Notes under the pieces: generated by a model
Database searches by the model: none
The model's input: the letters and a program-made list of their open reading frames with translations, nothing else
Told to the model about the DNA's origin: nothing
Source: VBWE01 sp943372645
GTDB lineage: Bacteria > Bacteroidota > Bacteroidia > Palsa-965
Direction of reading: 5' to 3'
Length of the DNA: 64,000 nt
Assembly (NCBI GenBank): GCA_943372645.1
Contig: CALRZN010000002.1
Span: 310,001 to 374,000, forward strand
Shown: in pieces, positions 1 through 6,989 of the stretch
How positions within the stretch are numbered: position 1 is the first letter of the stretch
How the letters are laid out: each line of letters opens with the position of its first letter
Position numbers and translations under genes: made by a program

Positions 1-644
1 GAAACCAGGGTTCAACCGGTTCGTGTGTGGGCTGGTCGCTGGGCGATGGGGTGCTGCGCTGGCATTTTGTAAAAAAACGCAAACTGCAGCACAACGAAAA
101 ACTGTCGGTGCGTTACATCTGGATGGCATCAAAAGAAATTGATGAGCTGCACGAATGGCCTTCCACCTTTATTGACGATGCCGGCACAACGCTGAAAACA
201 GCCCTGGATGTGGCACGCAAATTCGGCTGCATCAAAGAAGCCGACCTGCCATTTAACGGCGATATGAGCATGATTGCGGAAGACCGCTTCTACAAATTGG
301 CAGGAAAAATGAAAATAAAAAGTTATTACAACCTGATGCGTTCCGGAAAAGATTCGCTTGCTGCAATACGGAAATGGATCGGCAGCGGGAAAGGCCCCGT
401 TTTTTTATGTGTCAACGCAGATAAAACCTGGGACAATGCCAAAAAAACGGAAGGCCATTTGCATAAATTCATCAAACCCAAAGAAGAATATGGCCATGCG
501 GTTTGTATTGTCGGCTACACCCCGGATTATTTTATCATCCGCAATTCATGGGGAACAAGCGATTGGGGCGACAACGGGTTTGCTTATGCTTCCAATGCGT
601 ATGCAAAAGAAGCATTCCTGGAAGCGTATGGCGTGGTCGTATAA
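1..644 (+). CDS. Papain-like (C1) cysteine protease, 5' end outside window
   Basis: The frame is open from base 3, so this is the C-terminal part of a longer gene. At 6-26 it reads QGSTGSC, the oxyanion-hole Gln and active-site Cys region of papain enzymes (papain has QGSCGSC). The catalytic His lies in GHAVCIVGY and the catalytic Asn in RNSWGTSDWGDNGF near the C-terminus, which is the canonical C1 order Cys-His-Asn. The GTG at 27 lies just after the Cys codon, so it cannot be the real start. Substrate is unknown; bacterial C1 homologues are often secreted, but the N-terminus that would show a signal peptide is missing. It ends 12 bp before the next gene on the same strand, so the two may be co-transcribed. 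Confidence 0.85.
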   Translation, partial: NQGSTGSCVGWSLGDGVLRWHFVKKRKLQHNEKLSVRYIWMASKEIDELHEWPSTFIDDAGTTLKTALDVARKFGCIKEADLPFNGDMSMIAEDRFYKLAGKMKIKSYYNLMRSGKDSLAAIRKWIGSGKGPVFLCVNADKTWDNAKKTEGHLHKFIKPKEEYGHAVCIVGYTPDYFIIRNSWGTSDWGDNGFAYASNAYAKEAFLEAYGVVV

Positions 645-656
645 AAGATTCTTTAA

Positions 657-923
657 ATGTTGAAACTGGACGAACTGAACGCTGAACTGACAAAACGCGG
701 CTACTACACGCGCCTTGACGAAGGGCAACTGGTCGTTGGTTTTCCGCCGGAAGAGGTACCCGATACAAACGGCATTTCAACCATCCGTTTTTGCTGCGCA
801 GCAACAGTACATGCAAACGGGTTTGAATTGGAATACGAACTGGCTGCGTATTCAAAATACACGGTTGTTCCCGATGCCGCACAGGCACTGGATTTTATTA
901 CTGCAAAATTTCCGCTGCAGTAA
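657..923 (+). CDS. Hypothetical small protein, 88 aa
   Basis: The ATG start lies 12 bp after the C1 protease stop, suggesting one transcript. The protein is acidic, has no signal peptide or membrane segment, and contains a pair of cysteines (FCCAAT) in a beta-strand-like stretch. I do not recognise a family. The position suggests a partner or regulator of the protease, but that is inference. Its TAA stop abuts the stop codon of the convergent hom gene with no spacer. Confidence 0.6.
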   Translation: MLKLDELNAELTKRGYYTRLDEGQLVVGFPPEEVPDTNGISTIRFCCAATVHANGFELEYELAAYSKYTVVPDAAQALDFITAKFPLQ

Positions 924-2129
924 TTACACCGCGCACACAAACAGTTTGTTTTCCCGGTTGCCTTTCAGTGTATAAAGCGATCTGAAACCAACATCAGCAA
1001 TAATAAAATTCACGTTGGGTGAACGGTATTCTTCCACCACGTTGCGGACGTCAAGCGCTTTCAGTTGTTCCTCGTTCTGGTAACGGATGTACACGCGGAT
1101 GCTGTAATCGGTATCGAGCAGTTGTTCGCCGTTGTAATTGCCGTTGAGTTTGGCTTTCTGTTTTTTCAGCTTCTTATACGCATAACGGTACTTGTACGTG
1201 AGCGCCGAAACATCCGAAAGCACGGCGCTTCCCGTGGGGTGGCTGCCTGCGCCTTTGCCCGTAAATGTTTGTTTGCACGAAAACGCGCCTTCCACTTCCA
1301 CGCCGTTGTATTCGTAGAGCACCTTGTACAGTTCGTCTTCTTTATTTACAAAATGCGGCATTACAAATACGCGGTACTTGTCGCCCTCTTTTGCGGAGCT
1401 GCCGATGAGTTTGATGCGTAATCCTTTTTCGCGGGCATAACGGATATCGTCAAACGAAATGTTCTGGATGCCGAGGTTCAGCACCTGGTCCGGTTTCAGG
1501 ATCACCCCGAAGGCATGAATACTGAGCAGGCAGGTTTTGTATAACGTATCAAAACCGGCAACATCTAACCACGGATCGGCTTCTGCAAAACCGCTTTCCT
1601 GCGCATCTTTCAGTACTTCGCCGTAGTCTTTGCTTTCCAGCTCCATGCGTGTGAGGATGTAGTTGGTGGTGCCGTTCAGAATGCCGCGCAGGCTGCTCAG
1701 CAGCTCGTTGTCGTAATATTCTTCGAGTGTGCGGATGATTGGAATGCTGCCGCCGGCAGAGCCTTCATAAATCAGCGCTACCTGTTTTTCTTCCTGTATT
1801 TTGTATAATTCCTCGAAATGTTCAGCCAGCATTTTTTTGCTCGCACTCACTACGCTGATGCCGTTCTGCATAGCTGTGCTTACAATTTCAAACGCCTCCT
1901 GCGTATCGGTAATCATTTCCACCACCACATCCAGGTCGGTGCGCGAAAGAATATCGTTTTTGTCGTAGGTAAAATTCGACGCATCTATTTTACGCGGTTT
2001 GTTCCGGTCTTTCACGCAGATCTTCGCAATGTTGGCCTGCAGCACTTCCGAGTGGTTCAGCACATCATACAATCCCTGGCCTACACAACCAAACCCGAAA
2101 AGGGCCACTGAAATTTTTTCGTTACTCAT
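924..2129 (-). CDS. hom: Homoserine dehydrogenase
   Basis: Reduces aspartate semialdehyde to homoserine with NAD(P)H, the branch point to threonine and methionine; cytoplasmic. The Rossmann fingerprint GFGCVG is at residues 12-17 and the GSAGGSIPI loop near 123-131. The family signature runs from A176 to K198 and includes ADPWLDVAGFD, with the conserved Asp194 and the Lys198 expected at the active site. The 401-residue length fits a monofunctional enzyme without a fused aspartokinase domain; the last 80 residues could be a small regulatory domain, but I cannot confirm one. It appears to be its own transcription unit, because a strong terminator separates it from the peroxiredoxin gene upstream. 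Confidence 0.95.
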   Translation of the reverse strand: MSNEKISVALFGFGCVGQGLYDVLNHSEVLQANIAKICVKDRNKPRKIDASNFTYDKNDILSRTDLDVVVEMITDTQEAFEIVSTAMQNGISVVSASKKMLAEHFEELYKIQEEKQVALIYEGSAGGSIPIIRTLEEYYDNELLSSLRGILNGTTNYILTRMELESKDYGEVLKDAQESGFAEADPWLDVAGFDTLYKTCLLSIHAFGVILKPDQVLNLGIQNISFDDIRYAREKGLRIKLIGSSAKEGDKYRVFVMPHFVNKEDELYKVLYEYNGVEVEGAFSCKQTFTGKGAGSHPTGSAVLSDVSALTYKYRYAYKKLKKQKAKLNGNYNGEQLLDTDYSIRVYIRYQNEEQLKALDVRNVVEEYRSPNVNFIIADVGFRSLYTLKGNRENKLFVCAV

Positions 2130-2144
2130 CGTTTTAAAAATTAA

Positions 2145-2169
2145 GGATGCAAATATCGTTTTTGCATCC
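2145..2169 (-). promoter_or_regulatory. Perfect 9-bp inverted repeat before hom
   Basis: GGATGCAAA, seven bases, TTTGCATCC, lying 16 bp upstream of the hom start. In the transcript it would form a leader hairpin; as DNA it could be an operator. No T-run follows, so it is not an intrinsic terminator. Function unknown. Confidence 0.45.
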
Positions 2170-2235
2170 GTTCATCCGTTTGTTTTTTTATCGCGGAAAT
2201 GGCATTTCCAGTTTGCTGCATGCAATTTAAAAAAA

Positions 2236-2270
2236 GGGGCGGAGCAATTTCGTATGAAATGTCCCGCCCC
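2236..2270 (-). terminator. Intrinsic terminator of the peroxiredoxin gene
   Basis: On the minus strand GGGGCGG and CCGCCCC pair around an inner ATTTC/GAAAT stem, followed by seven T. It lies directly downstream of the peroxiredoxin stop and insulates hom from upstream transcription. Confidence 0.8.
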
Positions 2271-2276
2271 GGATTA

Positions 2277-2912
2277 TTACAGGTTCGGCTGCGGCGTGGT
2301 GCGCAGGTAGTATTTAATGCGTGTGTGCCCTTTCGGGAATTTAGCCGGGATGTCTTCGTCTTTGATGGCCGGTGCAATCACCACATCTTCGCCGTATTTC
2401 CAGTCGGCCGGTGTGGCCACGCTGTATTTAGCGGTCAGCTGCAGCGAATCAATTACGCGGAGCAGCTCGTCGAAATTACGGCCGGTGCTGGCCGGGTAGG
2501 TGATGATGAGTTTGATTTTTTTATCCGGCCCGATCACAAACACCGAGCGCACCGTCAGGCTGTCGCTGGCATTCGGATGAATCATGTCATACAGCGAGGC
2601 TACTTTTTTCTCCGCATCGGCAATGATCGGAAAGTTAACCACGGTGTGTTGTGTTTCATTGATGTCGCTGATCCAGCCTTTGTGCGACTCGAGTCCGTCA
2701 ACACTGATCGCAGCTACTTTCACGTTGCGTTTTTCAAATTCGCCGCGCAGTTTCGCCAGCTTGCCCAGTTCGGTAGTGCATACCGGTGTGTAATCGGCCG
2801 GGTGTGAAAAAAGAATTGCCCAGCCTTCGCCGATCCAGTTGTGAAACGAAATCGGACCTTCAGTGGTGTCTGCATTAAAATCGGGAGCAATGTCCCCTAA
2901 TCGGATAGCCAT
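2277..2912 (-). CDS. 1-Cys peroxiredoxin (Prx6 type)
   Basis: Thiol peroxidase that reduces hydrogen peroxide and organic hydroperoxides. The peroxidatic motif PADYTPVC puts the catalytic cysteine at residue 45. The protein has no other cysteine, so it has no internal resolving Cys, as in the Prx6 class. The 211-residue length and the C-terminal extension (YGEDVVIAP, KFPKGHT, RTTPQP) also fit Prx6 rather than 2-Cys AhpC. Cytoplasmic. It starts 25 bp after the CobA-like gene stop on the same strand, so the two are probably co-transcribed and end at the terminator just downstream. Confidence 0.93.
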   Translation of the reverse strand: MAIRLGDIAPDFNADTTEGPISFHNWIGEGWAILFSHPADYTPVCTTELGKLAKLRGEFEKRNVKVAAISVDGLESHKGWISDINETQHTVVNFPIIADAEKKVASLYDMIHPNASDSLTVRSVFVIGPDKKIKLIITYPASTGRNFDELLRVIDSLQLTAKYSVATPADWKYGEDVVIAPAIKDEDIPAKFPKGHTRIKYYLRTTPQPNL

Positions 2913-2937
2913 GTTGTGTTGTTGTTTTTGGTGAATA

Positions 2938-3378
2938 TCAGTTGAGTAAATAATTTACAGGATGAAATACGGGCGTAAAGTAGTTGTTTTTGCGAACCGC
3001 ATTACCTGTACTGCCCGGTACGAGATGCGTTTCGATGTTGAATGAACCGGCGGCAACAGCTTCCTCGTAGGGAACAGCCGCATCTCCCGGCGTTGTGCTG
3101 ATAAGGCGCACCACGTGCCCGTGGCTGAAGGCGTAGTCCACGATGAGGTCGCGCACATGCTCCCGGGGAAAGGCATTTTTATCGTTGGTCCGCCCCAGCG
3201 CAATTTTTTTCGCGCCGGGAGGAGCATACTGCAGCAGTGTTTCATTTACCGGCAGGTCGTACAGTACGACATCGGCCTGGCGCAGGGCGTTTATGCCGCG
3301 GAGACTGATGCGCCCCGCGTCGGGGTTGCCGGTTTCTACCAGCGTGAGTTTCGGATATATGGCAAATTGTGATTTCAT
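2938..3378 (-). pseudogene. Truncated CobA/SUMT-like tetrapyrrole methylase
   Basis: Residues after the ATG at 3378 resemble the N-terminal half of uroporphyrinogen-III C-methyltransferase, whose product leads to siroheme for sulfite reductase. SLRGINALRQADVVLYD matches the conserved TLRG..L..ADVVLYD segment, and GHVVRL matches the G..VVRL strand. The SAM-binding GPGDP loop is degraded to GNPDAG, and the protein stops at about 146 residues instead of about 250, so the C-terminal lobe is absent. Probably an inactive remnant, although the frame is intact. The same frame opens at an ATG at 3495 and would add a segment with four consecutive cysteines, listed separately. Confidence 0.6.
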
Positions 3379-3495
3379 GATTGGTGTGTTTTTAAAACGG
3401 TTTACGGAAACGGGAATACCTGCAGCTGTGCCTGGAAGACAACAGCAACACGTTTCGTCGCCTGTGATTCGTACTACCGGTTTTAAAATTCGCAT
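3379..3495 (-). promoter_or_regulatory. Possible CCCC leader fused in frame before the CobA-like gene
   Basis: From the ATG at 3495 the frame reads MRILKPVVRITGDETCCCCL and continues into the CobA-like gene. Four consecutive Cys codons in a short upstream frame are the hallmark of cysteine-sensing leader peptides. It could instead be a non-functional N-terminal extension. No separate stop codon exists before the CobA start, which weakens the leader reading. Confidence 0.35.
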
Positions 3496-3589
3496 ATATC
3501 GTAACCGCGGTTATGAAATTAACTTTACTGTTTTATTATTACTGCGTACAACCTTCCGATAACTATCGGAAGCCGGTTGATTTTTTTGA

Positions 3590-3661
3590 GACTCCCGGTG
3601 GAATTGAACCACCGTCCCAGGATTTGCAGTCCTGTGCATGTATCCGCTCTGCCAGGGAGTC
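3590..3661 (-). tRNA. tRNA-Cys (GCA)
   Basis: The minus strand folds as a cloverleaf: acceptor GACTCCC/GGGAGTC, anticodon arm CAGGA-CTGCAAA-TCCTG with anticodon GCA, and T arm GGTGG-TTCAATT-CCACC. The CCA end is not encoded. It is the second of two tandem copies. Confidence 0.95.
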
Positions 3662-3682
3662 GTATTAAAAATTTACTTCAGA

Positions 3683-3752
3683 GACCCCCGATGGAATCGA
3701 ACCATCGTCCCAGGATTTGCAATCCTGTACATTACCGCTCTGCCAGGGAGTC
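3683..3752 (-). tRNA. tRNA-Cys (GCA), second copy
   Basis: Acceptor GACTCCC/GGGGGTC (one G-T wobble), anticodon arm CAGGA-TTGCAAA-TCCTG with anticodon GCA, and T arm GATGG-TTCGATT-CCATC. It differs from the neighbouring copy in the variable parts of the D and T arms and lies 21 bp from it. CCA is not encoded. The pair lies downstream, on the same strand, of the two Cys-rich leader peptides. Confidence 0.95.
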
Positions 3753-3763
3753 TTACATAAAAA

Positions 3764-3884
3764 GGGCATCTCTAAAAACCTCAAGATTGAGGCGGACGAA
3801 ATTTCGAAAAGCGGAGTCACGCAGGGCGTGATGAGCATTTTCGGAATGAGTCCAACGAAGAGATTGTGGTTTTTAGGGCTGCCC
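3764..3884. repeat. MITE-like element, 121 bp, imperfect terminal inverted repeats
   Basis: The ends GGGCATCTCTAAAAACC and GGTTTTTAGGGCTGCCC are inverted copies (about 18 of 21 bases match over the full arms). The interior holds a TCACGC-agg-GCGTGA hairpin and a CGAAATTTCG palindrome but no coding potential. The size and ends suggest a non-autonomous transposon remnant. No clear target duplication is visible. It sits between the second leader terminator and the tRNA-Cys pair, and may have separated an attenuator from its original target. Confidence 0.55.
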
Positions 3885-3885
3885 T

Positions 3886-3924
3886 TAACAAAAAGCCCTT
3901 CCGGTGCTGCTACCGGAAGGGCTT
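3886..3924 (-). terminator. Terminator after leader peptide 2
   Basis: Perfect 13-bp stem AAGCCCTTCCGGT / ACCGGAAGGGCTT with a six-base loop, followed on the minus strand by TTTTTGTT. It lies 32 bp after the stop of the Cys/Met-rich leader, the layout of a transcription attenuator. Confidence 0.85.
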
Positions 3925-3955
3925 CTGTTAAACACGTAATCATCAAACCAATTTA

Positions 3956-4054
3956 CTACGTTTTATCATGTACCGTTCCGGGTCGTATGGGCATCATACA
4001 ACACATGCAGCAGGGCATGCACATCAGGAGGCGGGTTGTATTCATACTGTTCAT
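3956..4054 (-). CDS. Cys/Met-rich leader peptide 2 (32 aa)
   Basis: Starting at the ATG at 4054 the frame encodes a 32-residue peptide whose core reads MCMPCCMCCMMP: five Cys and five Met within twelve residues. It is followed closely by a perfect terminator hairpin. The layout matches ribosome-mediated attenuation leaders, where stalling at codons for a scarce amino acid prevents terminator formation. Here the sensed species would be Cys-tRNA, perhaps also Met-tRNA. It lies directly after the terminator of a similar leader, with no separate -7 box that I can see, so the two may act in series. An alternative start at the fourth codon would not change the core. Confidence 0.65.
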   Translation of the reverse strand: MNSMNTTRLLMCMPCCMCCMMPIRPGTVHDKT

Positions 4055-4065
4055 TTTCGTTTTAA

Positions 4066-4101
4066 ATTAAAAAAGGCTTTTCCGGTGTGGAAAAGCCTTT
4101 T
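4066..4101 (-). terminator. Terminator after leader peptide 1
   Basis: Perfect 13-bp stem AAAAGGCTTTTCC / GGAAAAGCCTTTT with a five-base loop and a T-run on the minus strand. It lies 43 bp downstream of the stop of leader 1. Confidence 0.85.
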
Positions 4102-4143
4102 CGATGTTTTATGCTGCTGATCAGCAAAGCTCTTCCTGTGCGG

Positions 4144-4209
4144 TTAATACCACATCATACAACACATCATGTTGCATGCGGTAAGCGACAGGTTTACTTT
4201 GTTGTTCAT
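4144..4209 (-). CDS. Cys/Met-rich leader peptide 1 (21 aa)
   Basis: The ATG at 4209 opens a 21-residue frame ending in ACNMMCCMMWY. It lies 25 bp downstream of a consensus -7 box and is followed by a perfect terminator. The CCMM pattern recurs in leader 2 although the surrounding sequences differ, which argues for selection on the Cys and Met codons. Inferred role: attenuator leader responding to charged tRNA-Cys, tRNA-Met or both. The only same-strand genes downstream are leader 2, the tRNA-Cys pair, the CobA remnant and the peroxiredoxin gene. Confidence 0.65.
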   Translation of the reverse strand: MNNKVNLSLTACNMMCCMMWY

Positions 4210-4234
4210 TTGTTTTTTTGTTCGAATGATGGTG

Positions 4235-4266
4235 CAAATGTAAAGGAAGAAAACAATACCAGTCAA
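4235..4266 (-). promoter_or_regulatory. Bacteroidota promoter of leader 1
   Basis: On the minus strand TTG (4264-4266), 21 bases, then TACATTTG (4235-4242), matching the phylum consensus TTG-N19-21-TAnnTTTG. Predicted transcription start is near 4228, about 19 bases before the leader ATG. Confidence 0.75.
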
Positions 4267-4382
4267 GTCACTGCATCAAATAAAAATGCAGATTGCCTTC
4301 CCGCCATTGCCAAAACCCTTGTAAATAAAGGGCTGCAGCCGCGAAAAAAATAGTTGCAGATTACTGCCGGAAATAGGAGCTC

Positions 4383-4721
4383 TTATTTTTCGAGTATAAT
4401 GTTCTTCACATCATGCAGTGCTGCAGACAGATTTTTCTTCTGTTCTTCCAGCTCTTCAGCCGTTTCTGCTTTGGCCAGTGCGGCCTGCAGCCCCAGGTGC
4501 TCCACTTTTCCTTTCAGCGTGTTGTAATGTTCCTGCTGATCGGTTTTCAGTAAATTCAGTTCGTTGCGGATGTCCTGTATTTTTTCTTTGGCCTCGCTTT
4601 TTATCTCTTCCAGTTTGTCGGCCAGTTCGGCTTTCCCGAGCGTACCCTGTACCTGCAACTCTTCCAGTTTAACGGTTGCAGCATTAAAAAACGAAACAAT
4701 TTTATCTCCAAAGTTTGACAT
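4383..4721 (-). CDS. Coiled-coil hypothetical protein, 112 aa
   Basis: Cytoplasmic, highly charged and almost entirely helical, rich in Glu, Lys and Leu with heptad spacing (for example LADKLEEIKSEAKEKIQDI). No signal peptide or membrane segment. I do not recognise the family; short coiled-coil proteins of this kind are common in Bacteroidota. The start at 4721 follows a spacer of over 100 bp after the next upstream gene, so it is probably transcribed on its own. Confidence 0.7.
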   Translation of the reverse strand: MSNFGDKIVSFFNAATVKLEELQVQGTLGKAELADKLEEIKSEAKEKIQDIRNELNLLKTDQQEHYNTLKGKVEHLGLQAALAKAETAEELEEQKKNLSAALHDVKNIILEK

Positions 4722-4827
4722 GGCTTATAGGTATTAGTGTGGTTTACTGTTTGAGTAAAGTTACGCCACATACCACAGCATTGATACCAACAGGGAATGA
4801 TATATATCAGTGCAGCAATATACAGGC

Positions 4828-6021
4828 TCAGTTCCGGATCAGTTTGCGCACACACGTTGTGTCGCCCTGTGTCACGGTAACAAGGTAGCAGCCAGCGGCA
4901 AGGCTCCCGGTTTCTACCCGTCCGCGGGTTTCTGTTTGCAGCACGGTTTCGCCGGTGAGTGTGCGGATAACCACAGTTATTTTTTCACCGGAAGTGGTTC
5001 TTACTTCAAACCAATTGCCAGCCGGGTTGGGATAAAGTGTTGCCGCAAGAGTTCCCGATGCGCCCGGTTCGTTTATACCGAGTGGTTGTGTGCGCTTTAA
5101 AATCATGCCGGTATAACCGGTTATCAGAAACGCATCATTGCCCGGAGAAACACAAGGCACATAGGATTCGCTACCCGTCCACGGAACGCCGGTAATTTCT
5201 GTTGTCCAGGCTTGTCCCCCGTTTGAACTCCAGCGGATAGCACTGGTATCACCAATTGCCATTACCGCCTGGTTGTTTGCCGCAATTCCTACACCGTAAA
5301 AATTATCAACGGGCTGCCAGCTTTGTGCGCCATCAGTTGTTTTTATGATGCGCCCGGCGTTGACACCCGTGTACGTTGAAGCATAACCGGTTGCGGTATC
5401 TGTAAACGCATACGTCATAAAATAATCGGAGAGGTTGGAATAAAAAGTGGCCCAGGTCTGACCGCCATCACTGGTGCGGCGCATGCCGGAGCCGAACGAA
5501 AGATAGCCGCGCAATGGTGTCGGGAAAACAACCGCAGGGCCGGATGCCAGCGTATCCGGAAGCCGTGTTATTGCCGATCCGTAATTGGTAAAACGACGGA
5601 ACCGTCCGGCATTGTTGATGTAATATCCCGTTGAATCATTGATGGCCACCAGGCCCTCTGTAGCAAAACACGAATCAGGCAGCCCGTTAACCTGCCACGA
5701 AAGGCCGCCGTCGGTGGTGTGTGCAAACTGCTGCGGAACTCCACCTTTCGAAAGATATCCAACCGAATCGTTTGCGAAATGCATCTTGTTCAGAAACGGA
5801 AGCGAAACCGGTGCCGGGTTCCAGGTCAGTCCGCCGTCTGTTGTTTTTAACACAAACGACGACACATTCGAATTTTTGTATCCGGCCACATACCCGATGA
5901 GCGAACTGGTAAACTGGATATCAACCAGGTTGTGGTTGGGATTGGAATAGACCACGGTCCAATTGGTTTGTCCATGCAGTCCTGCAGGTAACAGCAGGCA
6001 AAAAAGCAGCAGCTTGCGCAT
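4828..6021 (-). CDS. Secreted YCF48/BNR-like propeller protein with T9SS sorting domain
   Basis: Begins with the signal peptide MRKLLLFCLLLPAGLHGQ; an in-frame start at 6057 would only add an unlikely leader. The body holds repeated TTDGGLTWN, TTDGGLSWQ, TSDGGQTWA and TTDGAQSWQ units, the hallmark of BNR/YCF48-like beta-propellers. The last 75 residues are a type A T9SS domain: YPNPAGNWFEV, then a GSLAAGCYLV turn and the terminal KLIRN. It is therefore probably exported, moved across the outer membrane by T9SS and surface-attached. No catalytic residues are visible; propellers of this type usually serve as binding scaffolds. Confidence 0.88.
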   Translation of the reverse strand: MRKLLLFCLLLPAGLHGQTNWTVVYSNPNHNLVDIQFTSSLIGYVAGYKNSNVSSFVLKTTDGGLTWNPAPVSLPFLNKMHFANDSVGYLSKGGVPQQFAHTTDGGLSWQVNGLPDSCFATEGLVAINDSTGYYINNAGRFRRFTNYGSAITRLPDTLASGPAVVFPTPLRGYLSFGSGMRRTSDGGQTWATFYSNLSDYFMTYAFTDTATGYASTYTGVNAGRIIKTTDGAQSWQPVDNFYGVGIAANNQAVMAIGDTSAIRWSSNGGQAWTTEITGVPWTGSESYVPCVSPGNDAFLITGYTGMILKRTQPLGINEPGASGTLAATLYPNPAGNWFEVRTTSGEKITVVIRTLTGETVLQTETRGRVETGSLAAGCYLVTVTQGDTTCVRKLIRN

Positions 6022-6404
6022 TGTGAAAGAATTAACGAGAGGGGAGACGTAAATCAAAGGTCGTTAAAAAGGACCACGCTTTTCGGGTTACAACAAAACA
6101 TTTTGCAAAGCAGAAAGGTTTCGGCGTTCATGAACGAAATTCAGCGGCTATGCGCGGTAGGGACGCAGCGGCTATATGCGGCAGGACGGCAGAACCGGGG
6201 CTACACCTTTTCGCCAGGATGTGGCTTTGCCGGATTCGTTGTTCCGGTTTTAACAGCTAAATAAAAATTAACTTAACTCATGCTTGAGCGATAGCTATAA
6301 GCGCAAATAAAAAAAATTGCCTGATAATCAGGCCGTTACAATAAATAATAGCTAATTGTTAGTAATAGTTGCACATTTATTAACCAGGAGAACTATTTAT
6401 TTAA
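6022..6404. other. Intergenic stretch at the left edge of the retron island
   Basis: No convincing gene. Composition turns sharply A+T-rich after about 6240. Holds the palindrome CCTGATAATCAGG (6320-6332) and short GGCAGG/CGGCTA-type repeats at 6140-6200. No tRNA or attachment-site duplication could be recognised. Confidence 0.5.
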
Positions 6405-6412
6405 TAAATTTG
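6405..6412 (+). promoter_or_regulatory. Candidate -7 box for the retron RNA
   Basis: TAAATTTG fits the phylum -7 consensus, but no TTG occurs at the right distance upstream. A start near 6419 would place the hairpin-rich segment 6419-6708 in the transcript. Confidence 0.4.
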
Positions 6413-6418
6413 CCTCGT

Positions 6419-6708
6419 AAGTTCTTTGAAAGTGTTTTGGGAGTCTGGTACTAAATGGAGTTCATTTTATAGCCACTTCGGCAACCCGTATGGGTTTTTC
6501 ACCACGCTACTACTGCGTCGCATATGCAGCTTATATGTTCATATGTATATGTTTAGCAGATAGTTGTATTGCTGATATGCATCATCAGAATCAATTGATT
6601 AGATGAGCAGGAGAATTAAGAACGTGTAATGGGGACATCGTTTACACATATAGTATCGGACAGACATAGCATGAGCAGGACAATGTTGTCCACTTAAAAC
6701 TATATGTT
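6419..6708 (+). ncRNA. Candidate retron msr-msd RNA
   Basis: A 290-base non-coding stretch before the retron genes. It holds four hairpins: AACCC-gtat-GGGTT near 6484-6496; a long imperfect hairpin GCATATGCAGC/GCTGATATGC spanning 6520-6580; GTGTAA/TTACAC at 6624-6647; and GGACAA-tg-TTGTCC at 6678-6691. A TAGC at 6471-6474, just before the first hairpin, resembles the branching-guanosine context of known msr RNAs. ATGAGCAGGA is repeated at 6603 and 6671. I could not identify the a1/a2 end pairing, so the exact boundaries and the msr/msd split are unknown. Confidence 0.5.
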
Positions 6709-6942
6709 ATGCCTAGATTAAAACAGGCCCAAAGCATTGATAGTGTGATTCAAGGAATCACGACTATCATCGAGAACCGGTGTTCTCTTTCGGATGAAGA
6801 AGTTTCACTTCTTTTGGAAGCAAACAACCATTTACACCTTTTGAAAAAGAAAAAAGGAAAAACAAACAAGCAAATTTTGCATGAACTTGTAAAAATTGTT
6901 GAGATGTTAGCACTTTTTTTCAAATCAAATGCTGGTAATTAG
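6709..6942 (+). CDS. Small retron-associated protein, 77 aa
   Basis: First ORF of the A+T-rich island, 47 bp before the XRE gene. It is mostly helical, with a lysine-rich middle (LLKKKKGKTNKQ) and a hydrophobic C-terminal helix (VEMLALFF). No signal peptide. I do not recognise the family. Its position between the candidate ncRNA and the regulator suggests it belongs to the retron operon, perhaps as effector or accessory protein; this is inference from context only. Confidence 0.6.
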   Translation: MPRLKQAQSIDSVIQGITTIIENRCSLSDEEVSLLLEANNHLHLLKKKKGKTNKQILHELVKIVEMLALFFKSNAGN

Positions 6943-6989
6943 ATGGAATAGTTGCAAAAATCCGAACACTTCTTAATTTATCTCTCTTA

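Noticed and set aside
3577..3831. Plus-strand frame across the tRNA genes
   Set aside because: It translates tRNA sequence (ELNHRPRIC repeated twice), so it is a product of the two cloverleafs.
4021..4250. Riboswitch such as SAM or cobalamin before the CobA region
   Set aside because: The hairpins are simple terminators and I recognise no riboswitch core; the leader ORFs explain the layout better.
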